64,000 bases of DNA from Rikenella sp031549665 (GTDB lineage Bacteria > Bacteroidota > Bacteroidia > Bacteroidales > Rikenellaceae): NCBI GenBank assembly GCA_031549665.1, contig JAVBPJ010000002.1:139241-203240 (forward strand). The letters run 5' to 3'. Under the pieces are notes generated by a model. The model had not been told where the DNA came from and did not search any database. It worked only from the letters and a program-made list of their open reading frames with translations. Positions 25,894-34,034 of this stretch are shown piece by piece. The position numbers and the translations under genes were made by a program. Numbering within the stretch: position 1 is the stretch's first letter; each line of letters opens with the position of its first letter.

Positions 25894-26184
25894 CTATTTT
25901 TTGGTCGATTTCGCTTTCACCTCGAGCGCAAAGGTTTTCGAGGGCTTGAAAGCGGGAATATTGTGTGCGGGAATGGTGATGGTGGTGTTCTTCGAGATGT
26001 TGCGGGCCACCTTTTTCGCACGGTGTTTGATTACGAAGCTTCCGAAGCCGCGCAGGTATACGTTGTTGCCTGCGATCATCGAATCTTTGATGCTTTCCAT
26101 CAAGGATTCAACAACTTGCTGTACTTGTACTTTTTCGATGCCGGTGCTTTTCGCAATTTCGTTTACGATGTCTGCCTTTGTCAT
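25894..26184 (-). CDS. HU family DNA-binding protein
   Basis: A 96-residue nucleoid protein. From the ATG at 26184 it reads M-T-K-A-D-I-V, then the dimerisation helices, L-R-G-F-G-S-F-V-I and the beta-arm region with R-N-I-S-K-N-T-T-I-T-I-P. The family's usual Asn-Pro at the arm tip is replaced here (K-N-T-T-I-T-I-P-A-H). A longer in-frame extension upstream overlaps the promoter and is not coding. A 5' leader of about 130 nt is implied. Confidence 0.93.
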   Translation of the reverse strand: MTKADIVNEIAKSTGIEKVQVQQVVESLMESIKDSMIAGNNVYLRGFGSFVIKHRAKKVARNISKNTTITIPAHNIPAFKPSKTFALEVKAKSTKK

Positions 26185-26316
26185 AGCCTGATTCGATTTT
26201 AGGGATGGTTGTAGGGCTGTTTCTTTGTGCGTTGCCTGTGTTGGCAATCGCGTTTTAACTCGTCTATTTCCTGAAATCCAGCCGATTGCAGGGTCTTCGG
26301 CGGATACAAGGGAGTG

Positions 26317-26344
26317 CAAATATAATGATTTTCTCGACTTACAA
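26317..26344 (-). promoter_or_regulatory. Promoter of the HU unit
   Basis: On the minus strand, TTG (26344-26342), a 17-nt spacer and TATATTTG (26324-26317), an exact TAnnTTTG match. Confidence 0.7.
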
Positions 26345-26436
26345 GGCCTTAGTGCATGAAATTTAGGCCGATACGTGCCGATTTTGTCAAATTTTCCACG
26401 TTTCGTGGCCGGGAAAGGGGTTTTTCGGGACGACGA

Positions 26437-28425
26437 TCACAGGTTGCCGACCACCCGTTTGCGCGGAATGCGGCTGCGAAGTTCCTGCGGGGTGAGGGTG
26501 ATGGTTTGGCCGATGGGCTTCCGGCTGCGGAATGCGGCCACTTTCAGCCGGCTGGCGTTGAGCGGAATGGTCAATTCTTCGCTATACAGGGGGCTGTACA
26601 GGTCGGGGTTGGTGTTGTCAAAGGTGTAGCGGAGTTCGATCGCCGGATCGTTGATCTCGGACGAGAGTTTGATGCGCAGCACGCCAGCTTCGTCCAGACG
26701 GGTGGATACGATGGGGTCGTAGATGCTGTTGGCGTGGTTGATCCCCCGGGCCTCCAGCAGCCGCAGGTGCCACTCGGTGCGGCGGACGAAATCGTCCCAG
26801 TTTTTGCCCTCCCGGGGCGACCACAGCACTTCGGAAACGGCCAGCGCGCGGGGCCAGATCATGTATTGGGCGTGCCGGAAGGTGGGAACCGATTCGGCCC
26901 ACAGGTTGCCCTGCCCGCCCAGGATCAGGTTGGGGTCGATCCCCTCGGGCAGCGGCTCGAAGGCGTACGAATCGCGCAGGCGGCACATCGAGTAGGTGTT
27001 GGGTTCTACCGAGGGGTCGCCCTGGTAGAGGTCGAGGTAGCAGTGCTGCGTGGGGGTCATGATCACGTGGTGCCCCTGTTTGGCGGCGTCGATACCTCCC
27101 TGCATCCCGCGCCAGCTCATCACGGTGGCGTTGGGGGCGAGGCCGCCCTCCAGAATCTCGTCCCAGCCGATCAGCCGTTTGTTGTGTTTGGCCAGCAGGG
27201 TCTCCATCCCCTTGATGAAGTAGCTTTGCAGGCCGTCTTCGTTTTTCAGTCCCTTGCTGGCGATCAGCGCCTGGCAGCGCGGGCATTTCTTCCAAAAGCC
27301 CTTGAAGCACTCGTCGCCCCCCACGTGGATGTAGGGCGCGGGGAAAAGGGCGGCCACCTCCTTGACGACCTTGCTCATGAACTCGACGCTTTTGGGGTTG
27401 GCCACGCACAGCGTGTTCACGTCCTTGCCGTAGAATTTGTTCCCCACGTTCACGAACGGCGGTACGACGGCCCCGTTGCAAGCCAGTTCGGGGTAGGCGA
27501 CCAGCGCGGCCAGCGAGTGTCCCGGCACGTCGATCTCGGGGATGACGGTAACGTAGCGTTGGCGGGCGTATTCGATCACCTCTTTGATCTCGGCCTGCGT
27601 GTAGAAACCGCCGTAGGTCGATTTTTCGCCCTGTTTTTGCGGTTCGACACTCCACCAGTCGCCCACGCGGGGGGCGCGCCAGGCGCTCACTTCGGTGAGC
27701 CGGGGCAGCGATTTGATCTCGATGCGCCATCCCTGGTCGTCGGTCAGGTGCCAGTGGAAGGTGTTGTATTTGTAGGCGGCCATCTGGTCGATGTAGGCCA
27801 TCACCTCCTCTTTGGTGAAAAAGTGGCGGCTCACGTCGAGCATCAGCCCGCGCCACCCGAAGCGAGGCGTGTCGGTGATGAACAGTTGCGGAAGAAAGAC
27901 CGCCGAAACGACGGCGGTCGTTTTATTTTGGGGCAGAGTTTCGTGAGTCAGGCTCAGCCCAACGGGGCCGGATTCGATCAGTTGCAACAGCGTCTGCACG
28001 CCGTAAAACAGGCCCGCGTTGGCGGGAGCCGTGATCCGGACGCCCTGGTCGTTCACCTGCAGGTAGTACCCTTCCGTGCCGAGCTTGAGGTTCTCTTTGG
28101 TGTCGATTTTTTCGATCCACAGGTTGGGCGATTTGGCATCGGCCACCACATTCAATCCAGGGAAGAGTTGGGCGTTTGGCCCCAAAGTGAGTTGGGCGAT
28201 CCGCTCCGACAGCATGCGGACGATGGTCTCCTGTTCGGGATCTTGCAGGTTGTAGCTCACCCGCAGGGAACCCGCAATTGTAAACTCTCCCTCGCCCATC
28301 TGCACCGAGGTGGGCCGGGGGATCAGGTTTACGGGGGAGGTTGTTTCCGCAGGGACGGTTTGGCCATTGGCGCAGCCCAGGCCGCAAACGGCCAGCAGGC
28401 AAAACAGGGCGATTTTCCGGATCAT
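26437..28425 (-). CDS. Beta-N-acetylhexosaminidase, GH20
   Basis: A 662-residue exported glycosidase, probably a lipoprotein (M-I-R-K-I-A-L-F-C-L-L-A-V-C-G-L-G-C). A GH20b-type N-terminal domain is followed by the catalytic barrel with H-W-H-L-T-D-D-Q-G-W and the substrate-assisted pair Asp371-Glu372 in V-G-G-D-E-C. A C-terminal chitobiase-type domain follows. It removes terminal GlcNAc/GalNAc from glycans. Its ATG overlaps the folK stop by 4 nt (ATGA), an odd pairing of a vitamin gene with a glycosidase that probably reflects promoter sharing. Confidence 0.95.
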   Translation of the reverse strand: MIRKIALFCLLAVCGLGCANGQTVPAETTSPVNLIPRPTSVQMGEGEFTIAGSLRVSYNLQDPEQETIVRMLSERIAQLTLGPNAQLFPGLNVVADAKSPNLWIEKIDTKENLKLGTEGYYLQVNDQGVRITAPANAGLFYGVQTLLQLIESGPVGLSLTHETLPQNKTTAVVSAVFLPQLFITDTPRFGWRGLMLDVSRHFFTKEEVMAYIDQMAAYKYNTFHWHLTDDQGWRIEIKSLPRLTEVSAWRAPRVGDWWSVEPQKQGEKSTYGGFYTQAEIKEVIEYARQRYVTVIPEIDVPGHSLAALVAYPELACNGAVVPPFVNVGNKFYGKDVNTLCVANPKSVEFMSKVVKEVAALFPAPYIHVGGDECFKGFWKKCPRCQALIASKGLKNEDGLQSYFIKGMETLLAKHNKRLIGWDEILEGGLAPNATVMSWRGMQGGIDAAKQGHHVIMTPTQHCYLDLYQGDPSVEPNTYSMCRLRDSYAFEPLPEGIDPNLILGGQGNLWAESVPTFRHAQYMIWPRALAVSEVLWSPREGKNWDDFVRRTEWHLRLLEARGINHANSIYDPIVSTRLDEAGVLRIKLSSEINDPAIELRYTFDNTNPDLYSPLYSEELTIPLNASRLKVAAFRSRKPIGQTITLTPQELRSRIPRKRVVGNL

Positions 28426-28928
28426 ATCTGTTGGGTTTTTAGGTTGTGTAGTAACTCCATTATGTTTTTGCGCAGGATTGGGTGGCAATAATCCGGCGCT
28501 ATTTCGGCCAGTGGTTCCAGCGCGAACAGCCGCTGGTGCATGCGGGGATGGGGGATGGTCAGCCGGGGGGTGTCGATCACCCGGTCGTCGTAAAAAAGAA
28601 TGTCGATGTCGAGGGTCCGGTCGCGGTAGTTCCGTGCGCCGTCGGGGCCGTATTCCCTCGCGTGTTCGGGGCGGCCGAGCCGGCGTTCGATCCGCTGGAG
28701 CGCGTCGAGCAGGGCTTCGGGCGCAAGGGCGGTTTTTACCCGCAGGGCCTGGTTCAGGAAGGGGGTTGCTCCCTCCTGCTCGGCGAAGTTCCCTTCGGGC
28801 GCGGTTTCGAGGCAGGCTGAGGCCTGCTCTACGGAACCCACCTCGCGGGCGATGGCCTGGCGGGCCTGCTCCAGCCACCCGGCCCGATCGCCGAGGTTGC
28901 TACCCAGCAGCAAGACGGCTTCGTGCAT
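28422..28928 (-). CDS. folK: 2-amino-4-hydroxy-6-hydroxymethyldihydropteridine diphosphokinase
   Basis: A 168-residue folate-pathway enzyme that pyrophosphorylates 6-hydroxymethyl-dihydropterin. Signatures are L-L-G-S-N-L-G-D (7-14), the E-x-R-x2-G-like loop around R-L-G-R-P-E, and the ATP/Mg motif R-T-L-D-I-D-I-L-F-Y-D followed by I-P-H-P-R-M-H-Q-R. It overlaps holB by 29 nt and the GH20 gene by 4 nt. Confidence 0.96.
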   Translation of the reverse strand: MHEAVLLLGSNLGDRAGWLEQARQAIAREVGSVEQASACLETAPEGNFAEQEGATPFLNQALRVKTALAPEALLDALQRIERRLGRPEHAREYGPDGARNYRDRTLDIDILFYDDRVIDTPRLTIPHPRMHQRLFALEPLAEIAPDYCHPILRKNIMELLHNLKTQQI

Positions 28929-30075
28929 GGCCGAGGATTTTTGAAAGGGTCATCGCAAAATGGGTGAACAGAATGCGCGGATTGCCGTTCTGTCGGATTT
29001 GGGCCAGCAACAGCTCGAACTCCCGCACAAACGCCTCGAGAGTCAGGTGGTTGACGTAGGGGGCGAAGTTGCGGCAGAAAGCCTCCCGCGAGGGATCGGC
29101 GTAGCTGAGCCGCTCCAGGCCGATGCCCGTCAGGTAGCACTCCCGCAGGATGCCCAGTCCGGCGATGCAGAACTGTTTTTGATTTTCGCGTCCCAGCGGG
29201 GCCATCTCCTCGGCCCAGTCGAACAGATCCAGGTATTTTTGGCTGTAACAGAGCCGCATCAGGGCGATGAAACGCTCCTGGTGTTCGGCGGCGCTCCCCT
29301 CGGCGTCGATGGCCAGCGATAGGGCTTCGCTCCAGCTCCCCTGCGACAGGTGGGCCAGTTGGGCGGCGCGTTCGGGGGCCGTCCCGAGGCGTTGTATCAG
29401 GGCCTCGGCCACGGTTTGTTCGGGCAGCGCGGCCAGCGAGATTATTTGGGTGCGGGAGCGCACGGTGGCTAGAATTTTTTCCGGTTCGACGCTCACCAGC
29501 AAAAAAAGCGTGTTGGGCGGCGGCTCTTCGATCAGTTTGAGCAATGTGTTGGCGGCGGCCTCCTGAAGTCGTTCCGGCAGCCAGACGACGGCCATTTTGT
29601 ACCCCCCCTCGAACGACTTGAACCCCATTTGCCGCACCAGCTCGTTGGCTTCGGTTTTGTTGATGTTTCCCTGCTGATTTTCGATGCCCAGGGTGCGGTA
29701 CCAGGCCTGCTCGGTGAGGTATCCGCCCGTGGCGGGGATCGCCTCGCGCCACAGGTGCAGGAACTGTTCGCTGCGCGGCTTGTCGTCGGCGCGGCCGGTG
29801 GTAACGGCCTCTTTCGAGGCGTTGACCGGGTAAATGTAGTGGCAGTCGGGATGTTCGAAGCGTTGCATCCGGTAACATTCGGGACACTCGCCGCACGCAT
29901 CGCCCTGTTTTGGCGAGCGGCAGTACAGGTACTGCGCAAAGGCCAGCGCAAGGGACAATCCGCCGACTCCCTCGGCTCCCGTGAACAGCAGGGCGTGGCC
30001 CACGCGTCCCTGTCGGGCCATGTGCAGGAGCTGCTCTTTGACAGTGTCTTGTCCGATTATTTCGCTGAAAAGCAT
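28900..30075 (-). CDS. holB: DNA polymerase III clamp-loader subunit delta'
   Basis: A 391-residue AAA+ clamp-loader subunit. From the ATG at 30075 it begins M-L-F-S-E-I-I-G-Q-D. The Walker A is inactive (G-A-E-G-V-G-G-L-S, Lys replaced by Gly), as expected for delta' rather than the ATP-hydrolysing DnaX. A four-Cys zinc module (C-R-S-P-K-Q-G-D-A-C-G-E-C-P-E-C) follows. The sensor motif reads S-R-T instead of the usual S-R-C. A longer upstream frame crosses the promoter and is not coding. Confidence 0.9.
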   Translation of the reverse strand: MLFSEIIGQDTVKEQLLHMARQGRVGHALLFTGAEGVGGLSLALAFAQYLYCRSPKQGDACGECPECYRMQRFEHPDCHYIYPVNASKEAVTTGRADDKPRSEQFLHLWREAIPATGGYLTEQAWYRTLGIENQQGNINKTEANELVRQMGFKSFEGGYKMAVVWLPERLQEAAANTLLKLIEEPPPNTLFLLVSVEPEKILATVRSRTQIISLAALPEQTVAEALIQRLGTAPERAAQLAHLSQGSWSEALSLAIDAEGSAAEHQERFIALMRLCYSQKYLDLFDWAEEMAPLGRENQKQFCIAGLGILRECYLTGIGLERLSYADPSREAFCRNFAPYVNHLTLEAFVREFELLLAQIRQNGNPRILFTHFAMTLSKILGHARSRLAAG

Positions 30076-30097
30076 GGAGGTAAAAAAACCGCGACAA

Positions 30098-30125
30098 CGA
30101 AGATAGTGTTTTTTTCGTATCTTCG
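30098..30125. promoter_or_regulatory. Divergent promoter pair, holB / asnS
   Basis: The same octamer TATCTTCG occurs on the minus strand (30105-30098) and plus strand (30118-30125), back to back with 12 bp between (a T7 run inside). Each differs from TAnnTTTG by one base. The predicted leaders are short (about 20-30 nt). Confidence 0.6.
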
Positions 30126-30157
30126 CAGTATAAAAGCCACTGTTGCGGACAGATAAA

Positions 30158-31552
30158 ATGAGAAAAAGACAAAGAATCGTAGACCTTTTGCGCGCGAACG
30201 ACGTACATCCGGGCGAGGTAACCATCCAGGGATGGGTGCGTACCAAGCGGGGAAATAAGAACGTAGCCTTTTTGGCCCTGAACGACGGTTCGACGATTCA
30301 TAACATACAGGTGGTGGTTGAGGTGGCCTCGTTCGACGAGGAACAACTCAAGGCGATCACCACGGGTTCGTGCGTGAAAGTGTCGGGCCGCCTGGTTGCC
30401 TCGCCGGGAGCCGAGCAGCCGGTCGAGATACAGGCTTCGTCCATCGTCCTGCACGGCGGCGCCGACCCCGAAATTTACCCCCTGCAAAAAAAGGGACACA
30501 CCCTCGAATTCCTGCGCGAAATCGCCCACCTGCGCCCGCGCACCAATACTTTCGGAGCCATTTTCCGCATCCGCCACGCCATGGCGTTCGCCATTCATAA
30601 GTATTTCAACGACAACGGGTTCTACTACTGGCACTCGCCGATCATCACCGGATCGGACGCCGAGGGCGCCGGAGCCATGTTCTCGGTAACGACCCTCGAC
30701 CCGGAGAACCTGCCCCGCACCGAACAGGGCGGCATCGACCACGCGCAGGATTTCTTCGGCCGCTCCACCAACCTCACCGTTTCGGGCCAGCTCGAAGGCG
30801 AATTGGGAGCGATGGCCCTGGGGCGCATCTACACGTTCGGCCCCACTTTCCGCGCCGAAAATTCGAACACCCCACGCCACCTGGCCGAGTTTTGGATGAT
30901 CGAACCCGAAATGGCCTTTTACGAGATTGCCGACAACATGGATCTGGCCGAGGATTTCCTCAAGTTCCTGATCGGCTACGCGCTGGAACATTGCGCCGCC
31001 GACCTGGCCTTTCTCGAAAAAATGTACGACCCGGAGTTGACCTCCCGCCTGCGTTTCGTCCTCGACAATCCGTTCGTGCGGCTCGACTACACCGAGGGGA
31101 TCGATATCCTGATGAAATCGGGCAAAAAGTTCGAATTCCCGGTCAGCTGGGGGCTCGACCTGCAAAGCGAACACGAACGCTACCTGGTGGAGGAACACTT
31201 CCGCCGGCCGGTGATCCTGACCAACTACCCCAAACAGATCAAGGCGTTCTACATGAAGCAGAACGACGACGGAAAAACCGTCCGCGCCATGGACGTGCTG
31301 TTCCCCAAGATTGGCGAAATCATCGGCGGGTCGGAACGCGAAGAAAACTACGACCGCCTGCTTGCCCGGATGCGCGAAATGGACGTTCCCGCCGAATCGA
31401 TGCAGTGGTACCTCGACACGCGCCGCTTCGGCACGGCCCCCCACAGCGGGTTCGGCCTGGGCTTCGAGCGGCTGATCCTGTTCATTACCGGCATGGCTAA
31501 CATCCGGGACGTGATCCCCTTCCCCCGAACGCCCAAGAACGCTGAATTTTAA
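30158..31552 (+). CDS. asnS: Asparaginyl-tRNA synthetase
   Basis: A 464-residue class IIb synthetase. The N-terminal OB-fold anticodon domain (V-T-I-Q-G-W-V-R-T-K-R-G-N-K) is followed by the class II core with motif 2 (T-F-R-A-E-N-S-N-T-P-R-H-L-A-E-F) and motif 3 (G-F-G-L-G-F-E-R-L). The Asn-specific features separate it from AspS and LysS. The ATG at 30158 was chosen over an upstream TTG at 30143. Confidence 0.97.
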   Translation: MRKRQRIVDLLRANDVHPGEVTIQGWVRTKRGNKNVAFLALNDGSTIHNIQVVVEVASFDEEQLKAITTGSCVKVSGRLVASPGAEQPVEIQASSIVLHGGADPEIYPLQKKGHTLEFLREIAHLRPRTNTFGAIFRIRHAMAFAIHKYFNDNGFYYWHSPIITGSDAEGAGAMFSVTTLDPENLPRTEQGGIDHAQDFFGRSTNLTVSGQLEGELGAMALGRIYTFGPTFRAENSNTPRHLAEFWMIEPEMAFYEIADNMDLAEDFLKFLIGYALEHCAADLAFLEKMYDPELTSRLRFVLDNPFVRLDYTEGIDILMKSGKKFEFPVSWGLDLQSEHERYLVEEHFRRPVILTNYPKQIKAFYMKQNDDGKTVRAMDVLFPKIGEIIGGSEREENYDRLLARMREMDVPAESMQWYLDTRRFGTAPHSGFGLGFERLILFITGMANIRDVIPFPRTPKNAEF

Positions 31553-31589
31553 AGGGGAAGAAAAGTATTTATTAAGTACTCGCACAAGA

Positions 31590-33011
31590 ATGGCCCTTAT
31601 CTCGCAAGGTCTCGAACAAAAGCTGCAACAACGGCTCTCTCCCCAGCAAATACAGGGGATCAAGCTGTTGGAGCTGCCCACCATTCAGTTGGAGCAGCGC
31701 ATCAAGCAGGAGCTTGAGGAGAACCCCATGCTCGAAGAGGAGATCAAAGAGCGGGACGAGACCGATACGGGCGACCTCTCCCTGGAGGAATACATCCGCA
31801 GCGAAGAGAGCGCGGCGTCGTACAAACTCCGCGCCAACAACAGCTCGAAAGACGACGAGCGGCGCGCTCCCACCCTGCCGCAACACACCACCCTGCAAGA
31901 TTTTCTGATCGAGCAACTGTCGTACTACGACCTCACTCCCACCGAACGCAACGTGGCCCTGTTCATTATCGGCACGCTCGACGACGACGGCTACCTGCGC
32001 CGCCCCACCGAATCGATCACCGACGATTTGGCCTTTACTCAGGGCATTTCGGTTACCGACGAACTGGTCGATAAGGTGATCTCGGTGATCCAGGACCTTG
32101 ATCCGGCGGGCATCGGCGCGCGAAACCTCAGCGAGTGCCTGGTGATCCAACTGCGCGCCCTGCGCGGCCAGGGTTCCGCCAGCCGGTTGGCCATCGAAAT
32201 TCTGACCAATCACTACGACGCGTTCGTTAAAAAACATTACGAACGGCTGATGTACAAGCTCAACGTGTCGGAGGACCAGTTCCGCGACGCGCTTGAGGAG
32301 ATCATGCGCCTGAATCCGAAACCCACCAACGGATACACCGAAGAGGCCGCCGCCGCTTCGCCCACAGTGATCCCCGACTTCATCCTCGACTACCACAACG
32401 GTACGTTCGACCTGCAGCTCACCTCGCGCGGGATCCCCGAACTGAAAATCAACAACAGCTACCTGAAAATGGCCGAAAAGGCCCTCAGCGAATCGGGAAA
32501 AAGCGACTCGGACAAAGAGGCCCTCCAGTTCATCAAACAAAAGATCGGTGCGGCCCGCTGGTTCATATCGGCCATCAAACAACGGCAGGAAACCCTGATG
32601 AAAACCATGCGGGCGATCCTCAATTTCCAGTACGACTACTTCATCGAGGGCGAGGAGTCGTTGCTGCGCCCGATGATCCTCAAGGACATTGCCGATGTTA
32701 CGGGATTCGACATCTCGACCATCTCGCGGGTGGTGAACAGCAAGTACATACAAACCCACTTCGGGGTATTCATGTTGAAATACTTCTTCTCGGAGGGGCT
32801 CCTCACCGACAGCGGAGAGGAGGTCTCGACCCGCGAGATCAAACGAATCCTCGAGGAAGCGATCAACAGCGAGAACAAACGGGAACCCCTCACCGACGAA
32901 GCGTTGATGGAGACCCTCACAGGTCAGGGTTATCAAATTGCCCGCCGAACCGTGGCTAAATACCGCGAAATGCTGGGCATCCCCACCTCGCGCCTGCGCA
33001 AAGAGTTGTAG
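31590..33011 (+). CDS. rpoN: RNA polymerase sigma-54 factor
   Basis: 473 residues. The Gln/Leu-rich region I (L-Q-Q-R-L-S-P-Q-Q-I-Q-G-I-K-L-L) is followed by the acidic region II (E-E-E-I-K-E-R-D-E), the core-binding domain, the helix-turn-helix (D-I-S-T-I-S-R-V-V-N-S-K-Y) and the RpoN box A-R-R-T-V-A-K-Y-R-E near the end. It needs AAA+ activators, none of which is in the window. It lies 37 nt after asnS and is likely co-transcribed with it. Confidence 0.97.
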   Translation: MALISQGLEQKLQQRLSPQQIQGIKLLELPTIQLEQRIKQELEENPMLEEEIKERDETDTGDLSLEEYIRSEESAASYKLRANNSSKDDERRAPTLPQHTTLQDFLIEQLSYYDLTPTERNVALFIIGTLDDDGYLRRPTESITDDLAFTQGISVTDELVDKVISVIQDLDPAGIGARNLSECLVIQLRALRGQGSASRLAIEILTNHYDAFVKKHYERLMYKLNVSEDQFRDALEEIMRLNPKPTNGYTEEAAAASPTVIPDFILDYHNGTFDLQLTSRGIPELKINNSYLKMAEKALSESGKSDSDKEALQFIKQKIGAARWFISAIKQRQETLMKTMRAILNFQYDYFIEGEESLLRPMILKDIADVTGFDISTISRVVNSKYIQTHFGVFMLKYFFSEGLLTDSGEEVSTREIKRILEEAINSENKREPLTDEALMETLTGQGYQIARRTVAKYREMLGIPTSRLRKEL

Positions 33012-33037
33012 CACGCTTTGCGCCGAGTCGAAAAATA

Positions 33038-33073
33038 AAAAGCTCCCCGACGTTCATGCCGGGGAGCTTTTTG
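33038..33073. terminator. Bidirectional terminator between rpoN and HAD gene
   Basis: 13-bp perfect arms (33038-33050 and 33061-33073) whose outer ends are A5/T5, giving a T-run in both directions; 10-nt loop. Confidence 0.92.
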
Positions 33074-33135
33074 TTGGACTGTGTTTGTTCCGGGAAGTAT
33101 CCTTTGGTCGAGCCTTGCCGGAGTGCGGCGGGGAA

Positions 33136-33972
33136 TCAATCGATCCGGTACTCCTCGCGGATTTGCTTGAGGCGGCGGTCGGCGACGATTTTGTGAAGGA
33201 CGGCTTTCACGATGTCGTCGATGCGCCCCCCCTCCGAGTAGTCGGCCGGGGCTACGAAGTTGACTCGGTGGTCGTCGACCAGCCGCCGGAGCGACTGCCC
33301 GATGGCGCGATCCTCGGGGTTGTGGACGGCGATCGAGTGTCCCTGCTTCTCCTTGATCAGGCGCATGCAGGGGATGTCGGTTGTCCCGTCGCCCAGGTAG
33401 ATCATGTGCCGGAAGGCCACGTGCTGGTCTTTTTCGGGAACGTAGCGGTTCACCTCGGTCGAGTCGTACACGTTGTCGATCCCTTTGCAGATCTTGAAAA
33501 TGAATTGCGTCTTGTTGGTGTAGTTCACCGCCACGCCGGGCCATTCGGCCACCCCGTCCACGTTGTAGAGGAACGAACTGGCGAAAATCTTTTTGAAGTG
33601 GTGCGCGATGGGCGATCCCTCGATCATCTCCTTGATTCCCGACGAGTTGACGTAGTGTTCGATCGTAATGCCCAGCGAGGCCCCGTAGCGGTCGATGCGG
33701 TCGAACCACTGCTCGACCCCCGGGTAGAGCGGCACCTTGGCCCCGAACCGGCGGAACGACTCGCGGCTGAGCGACACTTGGTTGCTTTGGGCCTGGCGGA
33801 TCATCAGGTTCATGTAGGTGAGTACCGAATCGACGTCCTGCTCTTTGGCGCGTCCCTCGCATTCGGCCCAAAAGGCGCTCTTCTCCTTGCCCACGGCGGG
33901 GATGAAGTCGTACTCCTGCATGTTGCCGGGCGAAAGGGTGCCGTCGAAGTCGTAGATCAGTGCGACAATCAT
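33136..33972 (-). CDS. HAD-superfamily phosphatase
   Basis: A 278-residue haloacid-dehalogenase-like hydrolase. Motif I is D-F-D-G-T (8-12) with the nucleophile Asp; motif IV is Y-L-G-D-G-T-T-D-I-P. A cap domain of about 130 residues follows motif I. The substrate cannot be told. It is 62 nt downstream of the glucan synthase/phosphorylase gene on the same strand, so a link to sugar-phosphate metabolism is possible but unproven. Confidence 0.82.
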   Translation of the reverse strand: MIVALIYDFDGTLSPGNMQEYDFIPAVGKEKSAFWAECEGRAKEQDVDSVLTYMNLMIRQAQSNQVSLSRESFRRFGAKVPLYPGVEQWFDRIDRYGASLGITIEHYVNSSGIKEMIEGSPIAHHFKKIFASSFLYNVDGVAEWPGVAVNYTNKTQFIFKICKGIDNVYDSTEVNRYVPEKDQHVAFRHMIYLGDGTTDIPCMRLIKEKQGHSIAVHNPEDRAIGQSLRRLVDDHRVNFVAPADYSEGGRIDDIVKAVLHKIVADRRLKQIREEYRID

Positions 33973-34034
33973 TGTTTCTGAGGTCGGTTATTCGGTTCGG
34001 AGTCTGTTTCCTGTCGAGCGCGGGAGCTTGTCGG

